NCBI GenBank assembly: GCA_017413025.1
Contig: JAFPVE010000007.1
Span: 1-32,271, forward strand
DNA length: 32,271 bases
Direction: 5' to 3'
Origin: Acetobacter sp.
GTDB taxonomy: Bacteria; Pseudomonadota; Alphaproteobacteria; Acetobacterales; Acetobacteraceae
The translations under genes were made by a program, and so were the position numbers. This document shows positions 18,807-26,309 of the stretch, one piece after another (the stretch's first letter is position 1; each line of letters begins with the position of its first letter). The notes under the pieces are model-generated. The model was given only the letters and a program-made list of their open reading frames with translations, did not search any database and was not told the DNA's origin.

Positions 18807-19079
18807 GGCTTTGACCTACTTATTCCCTTCCCCCGTCATGGCTCTTGCCTATCGGGCATGTCTTGCCTCTTTGGCGTTGCACAAAGCACGTCATCTTGTC
18901 GGGATAAAGCCTTGTGGTCTGTATCTTGTGGTCTGTATCATCTATGAAAGAAGCCTATCAATGTTGGCGCGTTGAATTGTCTCTGAATATCTGTTTGTTG
19001 TTTATTTTTATTTAATTTTTTTTGACGTCATTTCCTCATACAATAACAACGAGCAGATCACGAAAACGGTCAAAGGCTT
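18807..19079. other. gene-free stretch with a GC-richer block
   Basis: The first 130 bases (to about 18940) look GC-richer than the flanking res gene and the sequence after them. A 45-codon ORF begins at ATG 18838 but has no ribosome site or recognisable product. The block may be the relic of an insertion junction between the restriction system and amiE. Confidence 0.4.
18911..18938 (+). repeat. perfect tandem duplication of a 14-mer
   Basis: CTTGTGGTCTGTAT occurs twice in direct succession (18911-18924 and 18925-18938). It is a short tandem repeat in the intergenic region between res and amiE. Confidence 0.85.
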
Positions 19080-19106
19080 TTGTTTAAATTTGATAAGGAA
19101 AAGACC

Positions 19107-20150
19107 ATGAGACACGGAGATATCAGCAGCAGTCCTAATACAGTTGGTGTGGCGGTCGTTAATTATAAAATGCCGCGTTTACATACGCGCGAAGAGGTAC
19201 GCCAAAACTGCGAAAAAATTGCAGATATGGTGAAAGGTATTAAAGCTGGGCTCCCGGGGTTGGACTTAATTATATTTCCAGAATATAGTGCCATGGGCAT
19301 TATGTACGATCACAAAGAAATGATGGATACGGCGGCCTCTATTCCCGGAGATGAAACGCGTATTTTTTCTGAAGCTTGTCAAGAGGCAGGTGTTTGGGGT
19401 GTTTTTTCACTAACGGGGGAACGTCATGAGCAACATCCGCATAAACCGCCTTATAATACGCTTGTGTTGATTGACGATAAAGGCAAAATTGTTCAAAAAT
19501 ACAGGAAAATTATTCCATGGTGTCCTGTTGAAGGATGGTACCCTGGCGATCGAACCTATGTCTCTGAAGGACCTAAGGGGCTGAAAATCTCTCTCATCAT
19601 CTGCGATGACGGTAATTATCCAGAAATCTGGAGAGATTGTGCGATGAGAGGGGCAGAGTTGATTATTCGTTGTCAAGGTTACATGTATCCGGCAAAAGAA
19701 CAACAGATCATGATGGTAAAAGCAATGGCATGGGCAAACAACTGTTATGTTGCTGTCGCTAACGCCACCGGATTTGATGGGGTTTATACTTATTTCGGAC
19801 ATTCTGCTATTATAGGGTTTGACGGCAGAACGTTAGGCGAGTGTGGCGAAGAAGAATATGGTATTCAATACGCTCAACTTTCAATTCCCGAAATTAGAGA
19901 TGCAAGGAAATATGATCAAGCCCAAAACCATCTTTTCAAAATTTTACATAGAGGTTACACTGGTCTCTATGAGGGAGGAGATGGTGATAAGGGTGTGGCA
20001 GAATGTCCGTTTGAATTCTATCGCAGCTGGGTACTGGATGCTAAAAAAACCCAAGAACATGTAGAAAAAATGACTCGCTCTACAATAGGTGTGGCAGAAT
20101 GTCCTATCGGTAAGTTACCGCATAGTGGTAAAGAAAAAGAGCATTATTAA
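19107..20150 (+). CDS. amiE: aliphatic amidase
   Basis: A nitrilase-superfamily enzyme of 347 residues from ATG 19107, which has AAGGA eight bases upstream; the TTG at 19080 in frame is rejected. It hydrolyses short aliphatic amides to the acid and ammonia in the cytoplasm. The N-terminus [20 protein letters not shown] is nearly the same as that of Pseudomonas aeruginosa AmiE. The catalytic set is at the same positions: E59, K134, E142 and C166. From memory the similarity runs along the full length and is unusually high for a distant phylum-mate, suggesting transfer. No AmiC/AmiR regulator or AmiS channel gene is adjacent. The substrate could include formamide, but the sequence is AmiE rather than AmiF type. 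Confidence 0.95.
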   Translation: MRHGDISSSPNTVGVAVVNYKMPRLHTREEVRQNCEKIADMVKGIKAGLPGLDLIIFPEYSAMGIMYDHKEMMDTAASIPGDETRIFSEACQEAGVWGVFSLTGERHEQHPHKPPYNTLVLIDDKGKIVQKYRKIIPWCPVEGWYPGDRTYVSEGPKGLKISLIICDDGNYPEIWRDCAMRGAELIIRCQGYMYPAKEQQIMMVKAMAWANNCYVAVANATGFDGVYTYFGHSAIIGFDGRTLGECGEEEYGIQYAQLSIPEIRDARKYDQAQNHLFKILHRGYTGLYEGGDGDKGVAECPFEFYRSWVLDAKKTQEHVEKMTRSTIGVAECPIGKLPHSGKEKEHY

Positions 20151-20156
20151 GAGAAA

Positions 20157-20300
20157 ATGCCTTTTATTAACGATATGATCGCACAAAGTAAACGCGAAAA
20201 ATCCTTTAGTGATCTATCGCGTTTTACTTTTGATGATCGATGGGTAAAAATTTTTAAACGTTATTTAAAGGTTATAAAAAACAATATTGCTAACCTCTAA
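20157..20300 (+). CDS. possible 47-residue protein downstream of amiE
   Basis: A short ORF from ATG 20157, six bases after the amiE stop, ending at TAA 20298-20300. It is rich in K, R, F and D (begins MPFINDMIAQSKREKSF) and looks soluble and basic. No family is recognised and the ribosome site is weak (AAGAGAAA). It may be a real small protein, or the truncated N-terminus of a formerly larger gene, since the next 90 bases are gene-free. Confidence 0.35.
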   Translation: MPFINDMIAQSKREKSFSDLSRFTFDDRWVKIFKRYLKVIKNNIANL

Positions 20301-20391
20301 AAATTTTTGGGCGTTACACGCAGAAAGCACCGCAATGTAGGAAGCATGCAACACCCTTTGGAAGCTAATGTGCGTGATTAGGATGCCTTGA

Positions 20392-20643
20392 TTACTCTTC
20401 AGTGCTGTCGTCATGCGATAACGAGTCTTTAACAGGATCTTCTATTTGTTCATCCTCATTTCGATCCTCATCTCGTAAAGGTTTTACAAGTAAAACGCCG
20501 AGAATTATAAAAGAAGTGGCAATACAATAAGGGAGAACAGCTTGCCTTTTTCTGGAGCGTTTCATGAGAAGAACTCCCCAAATAGCAAAAAAAAGCCCCA
20601 ACCAACGAAAAGCGGTGCAATGTTTTTTCATGATCTTCTTCAT
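20392..20643 (-). CDS. small two-helix membrane protein, acidic tail
   Basis: An 83-residue protein with two hydrophobic segments at about residues 12-27 and 38-53, a basic loop between them (KRSRKRQ) and a very acidic C-terminal tail. The ATG at 20643 has GAAAGG eight bases upstream. The topology suggests a small inner-membrane protein with a charged cytoplasmic tail. No family or function is recognised. It is a single minus-strand gene between amiE and proA, both of which are on the plus strand. Confidence 0.55.
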   Translation of the reverse strand: MKKIMKKHCTAFRWLGLFFAIWGVLLMKRSRKRQAVLPYCIATSFIILGVLLVKPLRDEDRNEDEQIEDPVKDSLSHDDSTEE

Positions 20644-20856
20644 AACAAAAACCTTTCATCAACTAGCCTTTACTTATAAGAATTTTACTAGATATTGTTA
20701 TAAATGAAAACATTTTATATTATTATTTCTCGCCCAAATAAAAGAAACCAAAGAAGAGAAATAAATAAATGAAAAGAGAATTGCTAAATAACAGAGAGAT
20801 GTTTTGTTAGAGTATTGTAGAGAAACTCAACAATGGAACAATAAACATGAGGTGTT

Positions 20857-22194
20857 ATGATGAATACGGTAGACGATATTATGCAGCAAGATCACAACCA
20901 AAAACAGCGTGTTTGTGCAACACAAACACCCTCTAAAACATCTATGACAGAGCTCGCAATGAGGGCAAGGGAAGCTTCTTTGGTTTTGGCACAGAGTTCT
21001 TCCTCATGTCGGGATCAAGCATTGCGAGCAGCAGCTGACGAAATGCGCGCGTCGTGTGATTCTCTTCTGAAAGCCAATAGGCGTGATTTAGAACATCTTG
21101 ATCATCATCAAGGTGAAAATCCGGTGAGCGAGGCTTTTCGAGAAAGATTAACCTTAACCCCCGATCGTATTGAAGCGATCGCGCGTGGGTTAGAAAATAT
21201 TGCGGATTTGCCTGATCCAGTTGGTCGGGTGCAGGAGGAGTGGACACGCCCTAATGGCTTACATATTCGTAAAGTGGCAACGCCTGTTGGGGTTATCGGT
21301 ATGATTTATGAAAGCCGCCCCAATGTGGGTGCAGATGCTGCCGGTTTGTGCATAAAATCTGGAAACGCCGTGCTTTTACGCGGTGGTTCAGAAAGTTTAC
21401 ACAGTGCGCGAGTGATCCATGCTGCTATGCAAACAGGGTTGCGAGAGGCTGGCTTACCTGAAGACGCTGTTTTAATAGCCCCCGATGCGCAGCGCCAACA
21501 TGTGGCGGATATGCTTGCCGCATCTGGTCTAATAGACCTAATTATTCCGCGTGGGGGGCGTGGTTTGGTCGAACGTGTGCAGAGCGAGGCACGCGTACCT
21601 GTTTTAGCCCATGCCGAAGGGTTGTGCCACACTTACGTACATGCTTCAGCGGATCACGCTATGGCGCGCCGTGTTGTGTTGAACGCTAAAATGCGCCGCG
21701 TGGGTATTTGTGGCGCAACAGAAACTTTATTATTAGACGCTTCAATAGCGCCTGAACTTTTACCTCAAATAGTCGCGGATCTTGCTGAAAGAGGCTGCAC
21801 GTTCAAAGCCGATGCGCGTGCCCGTGCTATCATGCCAGAATTACCCGCCGCAACGGAACAAGATTTTGCCACAGAATGGCTTGACGCGGTTTTGAATATT
21901 GCGCTTGTTGATGGGGTTGAATCAGCCCTTGCGCATATTGCCCGTTATGGTTCATCGCATACAGAAGCCATTATTGCCTCTGATGAGTCGGTTGCACGGC
22001 GTTTTATCCACGGGGTGAGTAGTGCTGTGGTCATGTGGAACACTTCGACCCAGTTTTGTGACGGGGGAGAATTTGGTTTTGGGGCTGAAATTGGCATTGC
22101 CACGGGGCGTTTTCATGCGCGTGGTCCTATAGGGGTAGAACAACTTACAACTTTTCATTATGAAGTGATTGGGAATGGACAGGTGCGCCTTTAA
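20857..22194 (+). CDS. proA: glutamate-5-semialdehyde dehydrogenase (gamma-glutamyl phosphate reductase)
   Basis: A 445-residue aldehyde-dehydrogenase-fold enzyme for the second step of proline synthesis, reducing gamma-glutamyl phosphate with NADPH. The catalytic cysteine is C285 in RRVGICGATET; YESRPNVGADAAGLCIKSGN (151-170) and IIPRGGRGL (229-237) are family landmarks. The N-terminus is about 25 residues longer than usual. Two ATGs lie in tandem (20857, 20860), and the GAGGTG site is spaced better for the second. The proB partner is not in the window. It heads the conserved order proA-nadD-rsfS-rlmH. Confidence 0.96.
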   Translation: MMNTVDDIMQQDHNQKQRVCATQTPSKTSMTELAMRAREASLVLAQSSSSCRDQALRAAADEMRASCDSLLKANRRDLEHLDHHQGENPVSEAFRERLTLTPDRIEAIARGLENIADLPDPVGRVQEEWTRPNGLHIRKVATPVGVIGMIYESRPNVGADAAGLCIKSGNAVLLRGGSESLHSARVIHAAMQTGLREAGLPEDAVLIAPDAQRQHVADMLAASGLIDLIIPRGGRGLVERVQSEARVPVLAHAEGLCHTYVHASADHAMARRVVLNAKMRRVGICGATETLLLDASIAPELLPQIVADLAERGCTFKADARARAIMPELPAATEQDFATEWLDAVLNIALVDGVESALAHIARYGSSHTEAIIASDESVARRFIHGVSSAVVMWNTSTQFCDGGEFGFGAEIGIATGRFHARGPIGVEQLTTFHYEVIGNGQVRL

Positions 22195-22248
22195 AGCCCT
22201 TTACGGGTCTTAAAATGAACCCTTTATGAACCTGTTACAAATATAAAA

Positions 22249-22947
22249 GTGTTATACACTTCTCTAGACAAACACCCATATAAACAAAAACAAAATATTC
22301 CTTCTATTCCTCTGTGGGGCGATAATCGTTCTTGTCGTATTGGTGTGTTAGGTGGGTCTTTTAACCCCGCCCATAAGGGGCATTTAGCTATAGCCCAGCA
22401 GGCGTTGATAAGGTTAAGGCTACATCAAGTTTGGTTTATGGTATCCCCCGGTAATCCTCTTAAAAGTAATCCTCTTAAAACGGGTAAGCCAGATCAAGAT
22501 ATGGCATCTTTTATACAACGTTTGTGTACAGCCTATGGCTTGAACAAAGGACGGCGTCTTATCGTCACAGATATAGAGGCGCGTATGGGTACGCGTTATA
22601 CTATTGACACAATGCAATGCTTAAAAACACGGTTTAGAAACGCGCATTTTGTTTGGTTAATGGGTGCTGATAGTTTACTTACATTACCGCGTTGGAAAAA
22701 ATGGCAGCGTTTGGTGCAAACAGTGCCGATAGCGGTTTTTTCAAGACCAGATCAAAATCACTTGGCGTTAAGGGGGCAAGCAAAGCATGTAATAGCGCCA
22801 TGGCGTCGCCCTGTTCATCAAGCAGCGGGTTTGGTAACTGCCTCTTCCCCCGCATGGGTATTTTTTCCTCATCTGCACGAAAACATTTCGGCAACCGCAA
22901 TTCGACGGCAGGGTCGTTTTCTTCCGCTTGATCAGTATAAAAATTGA
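22249..22947 (+). CDS. nadD: nicotinate-nucleotide adenylyltransferase
   Basis: A 232-residue nucleotidyltransferase that makes deamido-NAD from nicotinate mononucleotide and ATP. The GGSFNPAHKGH motif at residues 35-45 and ISATAIR at about 213-219 are the nucleotide-binding signatures. The start is uncertain: the GTG at 22249 is the only good candidate that keeps the normal N-terminus, yet it has no clear ribosome site. It lies 54 bases after proA and is probably expressed with it. Confidence 0.92.
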   Translation: MLYTSLDKHPYKQKQNIPSIPLWGDNRSCRIGVLGGSFNPAHKGHLAIAQQALIRLRLHQVWFMVSPGNPLKSNPLKTGKPDQDMASFIQRLCTAYGLNKGRRLIVTDIEARMGTRYTIDTMQCLKTRFRNAHFVWLMGADSLLTLPRWKKWQRLVQTVPIAVFSRPDQNHLALRGQAKHVIAPWRRPVHQAAGLVTASSPAWVFFPHLHENISATAIRRQGRFLPLDQYKN

Positions 22948-23000
22948 TATGAAGGCAAATAAAAAGCCTAAAGGCAAATAGTCTTTCTGAAAATTCTTTG

Positions 23001-23062
23001 TTGACATCGTTTTGACATGTTTGACAGATACGGAAGAGAATATTTTGTCAGAGATCTTGACA
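23001..23062 (+). promoter_or_regulatory. cluster of four TTGACA hexamers before rsfS
   Basis: Perfect -35 consensus hexamers occur at 23001, 23012, 23021 and 23057. No perfect -10 sits at the ideal 17-base spacing; TATTTT (23041-23046) and TATAGA (23085-23090) are imperfect partners. A promoter region for rsfS is plausible. Confidence 0.4.
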
Positions 23063-23121
23063 AAAGAAGAGAGGCAATAAACACTATAGAAAAGTTTCAA
23101 TCTCTAAAAAATGAGGGAAAT

Positions 23122-23508
23122 ATGTCCGGAACGCCGGAAGAGAGGGAGTTGGATGAGGGGGTACCTGCTTCCCTTCCACCTGACATTGTTCAACAATCCC
23201 TTGAGATGATTGTCGAAAGCCTTGAAAAAGACAAGGCGGAAGATATTGTTGTGATCAACCTCACAAAACGTGTTTCTTTTACAGACCACATGGTTATTGC
23301 CACGGGGCTCGTGCACCGGCAAATAAATGCGATGGCGCAGCATATTAAGCGTAAATTACGGAATATCGGCGTGCAGCGTGTGCTTATTGAAGGTGTGAAC
23401 GGTTCTGATTGGGTGTTGCTTGATACAGGGAATATCATTGTACACCTTTTTAAGGCAGAAACACGATCATTGTACAATTTAGAAAAAATGTGGGAAGAAC
23501 CACCTTAA
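23122..23508 (+). CDS. rsfS: ribosomal silencing factor RsfS
   Basis: A 128-residue RsfS/Iojap (DUF143) protein that binds ribosomal protein uL14 and blocks subunit joining when nutrients run low. The core runs from DIVVINLTKRVSFTDHMVIATG to NGSDWVLLDTGNIIVHLF. An in-frame ATG at 23017 would add 35 residues, but ATG 23122 is preferred because GAGGG lies just upstream and the family starts there; the longer region overlaps promoter-like TTGACA boxes. It follows nadD. Its usual neighbour rlmH is displaced by 1.3 kb here. Confidence 0.93.
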   Translation: MSGTPEERELDEGVPASLPPDIVQQSLEMIVESLEKDKAEDIVVINLTKRVSFTDHMVIATGLVHRQINAMAQHIKRKLRNIGVQRVLIEGVNGSDWVLLDTGNIIVHLFKAETRSLYNLEKMWEEPP

Positions 23509-23592
23509 TAAAAGCCAAAAACTATAAAAGCTGAAAAACCATAGAAAAAACAAAAGAAGAAGTTTCAAAAAAGTGAGAAAGGGGGCGGTGTT

Positions 23593-24201
23593 GTGGCAAC
23601 AAATATAGATATTTCACTTCTAAAGGGGGGGGCGCCAGATCCTGTCAGTGGTGCGGTTAAAAAATCTGTTGATCCTAACAATACACATGCCTCTTTTGTC
23701 CATTATTCTACGACACCGCCGATACATCACGCGGCAACTCTTTTACATCATTCTATTCCGCCTCCCCCACTTACTTTAAGTTTGTGGATGGAGCTTTTGG
23801 GAGAAATATTGATAATTTTTTGTTTGATCGTCGTGATCAAATTTTGTGTGTCGGGAATTGTCAGAAATTATCGCGTGATGCTTTGTCAAAAACAATTCCG
23901 CCAAGGGCTGTTGCTTAGTAACAGGCACCATGAAGCCGAAGCCCTTGTTGTGTTAGATCAAATTATTCGTCAATTTGGACAATCAAAAGATGAAGTATTA
24001 AAAGAATATATGGCAAAGATATTTGTAAAAAAGGGAGATATTGCCTTAAGTATTCACCGTAAAGAAGAGGCTACAGCTGCTTTTCAGGCAGTGATTGATC
24101 GGTTTTCTACAGATCAAACCCCTTCTTTACGCCAATGGGTTAAAAAAGCGCAACAACAATTAGCCCCTGATAGTACAGTCACAGTGCAACCGGAGAAATA
24201 G
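23593..24201 (+). CDS. membrane-anchored TPR-like protein
   Basis: A 202-residue protein with three parts: a polar, proline- and histidine-rich N-terminus (1-65), one transmembrane helix at about 69-90, and a C-terminal region (97-190) with two TPR-like units of the window's family (EAEALVVLDQIIRQFG and EEATAAFQAVIDRF, each followed by LKEYMAKI- or LRQWVKKA-like helices). The GTG start at 23593 follows a GGGGGCGG site. The arrangement suggests a small scaffold held at the inner membrane. It lies between rsfS and rlmH, where no gene is expected, directly before a decayed relative. Function unknown. Confidence 0.65.
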   Translation: MATNIDISLLKGGAPDPVSGAVKKSVDPNNTHASFVHYSTTPPIHHAATLLHHSIPPPPLTLSLWMELLGEILIIFCLIVVIKFCVSGIVRNYRVMLCQKQFRQGLLLSNRHHEAEALVVLDQIIRQFGQSKDEVLKEYMAKIFVKKGDIALSIHRKEEATAAFQAVIDRFSTDQTPSLRQWVKKAQQQLAPDSTVTVQPEK

Positions 24202-24222
24202 GGCAGAAATGAACAAAAAAAG

Positions 24223-24572
24223 ATGAGCAAAAAGCATCTAGGGGGTATGGAAGGCGTGGCTTGTTGCGTTAAGCTTTTGTTGTGGCGTTGGGGGTGTGGA
24301 GGTTCCACCCGCTCTAGGGACGGAAACAACTACCTATGTCCCAGAAGTCGTGCACAGTCTTTTTGACAAAGCGCATGCTTTTGAAAAAATGGGCAATATG
24401 AGGCGGCGATTTCTGTGGATGATGATCTGCTTCACCGCTTTGGTGGGTCAAAAATCTGGCAATTCAACGAGCTGTGGCGTCGGCTTTAAATAACGAGAAT
24501 ATTATTCTTTCTCAAATCAGCGGATTCGTCCAGAATGTTGCACAGGATCAACAGGGAACGGACAGCTTGTAA
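24223..24572 (+). pseudogene. frameshifted TPR-like exported protein gene
   Basis: No single frame spans this region, but pieces in three frames read on into one another as one protein. First comes MSKKHLG from ATG 24223. After a G-run (24241-24245), a signal-peptide-like piece follows, KAWLVALSFCCGVGG, leading into VEVPPALGTETTTY and FDKAHAFEKMG. After a shift near 24390 comes QYEAAISVDDDLLHRFGGSK, and after another shift near 24450 NLAIQRAVASALNNENIILS, ending at TAA 24570-24572. The pieces match the window's TPR unit (FEKMGQYEAAI--DDLLHRFGGSK-LAIQRAVASAL). It therefore looks like a decayed exported TPR gene next to its membrane-anchored relative. Sequencing error is the main alternative. 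Confidence 0.7.
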
Positions 24573-24696
24573 ATTCTCAAACTCAAAACTTACCTCGTTA
24601 CGAGGGATCGGTTGGAACATGGTAGACGTTAATTTTACGTTTTTAGAAGAGTTCTGTTCTTACTATTAAAATTCGTTTTTCAGGCACAGCAGAGGT

Positions 24697-24748
24697 TTGC
24701 AAGACTTGTGAAATCATGTGTTATAAATACGGGGTATCAAAGTGATAC
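24697..24748 (+). promoter_or_regulatory. possible rlmH promoter with adjacent palindrome
   Basis: TTGCAA (24697-24702) and TTATAA (24721-24726) are spaced by 18 bases. GTATCA-AAG-TGATAC (24734-24748) is a perfect 6-bp inverted repeat near the predicted transcription start and could be an operator. Weak evidence. Confidence 0.3.
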
Positions 24749-24809
24749 GCATCGAGCGAATGTGTGTGATGTGGGGAAAAAGGCAAACTCAAAGGATCAA
24801 ACGAAAAAC

Positions 24810-25256
24810 ATGCGTTTGATTGCCGTTGGTCGTATGAAAGATCAGGCTGAAAAAGCCCTGATGGGTCGTTATATGAAGCGTTTACGCCCCGCGTTTGAAA
24901 TAATAGAGCTTCCAGATGGGAGGGGCACACCTGTAGAAATTAAACGGAAAGAGGCACGGGCGATTTTGGCAGCATGTCCATCGCATGCTTATGTTATAGC
25001 ATTGGACGAATCCGGTGCGCATTGGCATAGTGTTGCCCTTGCGCAAACCTTGCAAAAGTGGCAAGAACATGGACGTTTGCTTTGTTTTGTCATAGGTGGG
25101 GCAGAAGGGTTGGACGCCTCTATACGTCAGCGTGCCGATTACTGTTTATCGTTGGGGCTATTAACGTGGCCCCATATGTTGGTGCGGATTATGCTGGTTG
25201 AACAACTCTATCGGGCACAAACAATTATAGCTGGACACCCCTATCATCGGGCGTAA
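24810..25256 (+). CDS. rlmH: 23S rRNA (pseudouridine-1915-N3) methyltransferase RlmH
   Basis: A protein of 148 residues from ATG 24810, the canonical family start (MRLIAVGRMK). A GTG at 24708 would add 34 unrelated residues and is rejected. It is a SPOUT-knot enzyme that methylates pseudouridine 1915 in helix 69 of 23S rRNA on the assembled ribosome. The AdoMet-binding knot shows in FVIGGAEGLD and the C-terminal LGLLTWPHMLVRIMLVEQLYRA. It is normally next to rsfS; here TPR genes separate them. A small terminator follows. Confidence 0.95.
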   Translation: MRLIAVGRMKDQAEKALMGRYMKRLRPAFEIIELPDGRGTPVEIKRKEARAILAACPSHAYVIALDESGAHWHSVALAQTLQKWQEHGRLLCFVIGGAEGLDASIRQRADYCLSLGLLTWPHMLVRIMLVEQLYRAQTIIAGHPYHRA

Positions 25257-25257
25257 G

Positions 25258-25282
25258 AAAGTGCCGTCAATGGTACTTTTTA
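25258..25282 (+). terminator. terminator after rlmH
   Basis: AAAGTGCC (25258-25265) pairs with GGTACTTT (25272-25279) around GTCAAT, with one G-U pair, and T-rich sequence follows. It overlaps the end region of rlmH closely. Confidence 0.65.
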
Positions 25283-25562
25283 ATATTTAGTTGGTTGTTT
25301 CGCGTTAATGAATGGTTAAATCGTTACGAATCTTTTTACAGGCTTAAAATAAGTTATGTTCTTTGCTTTGGTCTAGTTTATGCCTTGCTTGATAAGGTGA
25401 GAGAAGTTTTTTTGCGTTTTGCTGATGGTCTTATTAAAGAGCTATAGGAAAGCATTGAGAGGCAAGCTAAATTTACTTTAAGTCTATGCATTGGTGAAAA
25501 GTTAGCTGTAAATCAGTTATAAAAAGTAATTAATGGGGATATAATGATGAGGAGTTTGCTAC
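25283..25562. other. gene-free stretch before lutA
   Basis: No credible ORF or RNA gene is seen. The end carries the ribosome site GATGAGGAG (25546-25554) of lutA. The lut promoter must lie here, but no convincing -35/-10 pair was found. Confidence 0.5.
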
Positions 25563-26309
25563 ATGCAAAAAATTGGGTTATTTATACCATGTTATATCGA
25601 TGCGTTTTTTCCAAAAGTAGGGATTGCAACATTAGAACTCCTTGAAAAATGTGCTCAAAATGTTGAATACCCCATGGCACAAACATGTTGCGGGCAACCT
25701 TTGGCAAATGTGGGGTGTCATTCTGACGCTGCAGAGGCTGAAGCTCTTTTTGTGCGTCATTTTGCCCGTTATGATGCGATTGTTGTTCCATCAGGGAGTT
25801 GTGCCCACCATGTGCGTGAGCGTTTTGATGCGATTCCTCAAACAGAAGAAGTGTGCCATGTTCGCAGTCATATCTACGAACTTATAGAATTTTTACATGA
25901 TATTTTAGAAGTACAAGCATTTCCATGGGCGGAATTTCCTCATAAAGTGGGGATACATAATGGTTGTAGTACGCTGCGCTCTCTTCGTACAGCAAGCATG
26001 TCAGAATTAGGAGAGCCGTTTTTTTCAAAACCTCAAGCGTTATTATCACGCGTTAAAGGGATTTCGTTTGTCACGCCCCACCGCCCTGACGAATGTTGTG
26101 GTTTTGGAGGAACATTCTCCATAACAGAAGAAGCTGTGTCTATTCGTATGGGGCTTGATAAAGTGCAAGATTATTATAAAGCCGGGGCGGAATATATTGT
26201 TTCAGCCGATAGTTCATGCCTCATGCACCAGCAAGGCTGTGCCGAACATGCCGGTGTGCCGATACGTTTTATTCATATTGCAGAGATTCTTAACGGAGCG
26301 CAGGCATGA
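25563..26309 (+). CDS. lutA: L-lactate utilisation protein LutA (Fe-S, CCG domains)
   Basis: A 248-residue protein with two cysteine-rich CCG domains: CCG at residues 42-44 (QTCCGQP) and at 178-180 (DECCGFGG), each with partner cysteines near 80 and 135 for the first and second domain respectively. Such domains hold an iron-sulfur cluster as in heterodisulfide reductase and glycolate oxidase subunits. With LutB and LutC it oxidises L-lactate to pyruvate in the cytoplasm. Its stop overlaps the lutB start by four bases (ATGA). No lactate permease or LutR-type regulator is adjacent. Confidence 0.92.
   Translation: MQKIGLFIPCYIDAFFPKVGIATLELLEKCAQNVEYPMAQTCCGQPLANVGCHSDAAEAEALFVRHFARYDAIVVPSGSCAHHVRERFDAIPQTEEVCHVRSHIYELIEFLHDILEVQAFPWAEFPHKVGIHNGCSTLRSLRTASMSELGEPFFSKPQALLSRVKGISFVTPHRPDECCGFGGTFSITEEAVSIRMGLDKVQDYYKAGAEYIVSADSSCLMHQQGCAEHAGVPIRFIHIAEILNGAQA

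Noticed and set aside
18838-18975. A 45-codon ORF after res
   Set aside because: It has no ribosome site and contains the tandem 14-mer; it is better treated as part of a non-coding junction.
24296-24493. A separate 65-residue gene
   Set aside because: It is one frame of the broken TPR gene; the continuation in other frames explains it better.
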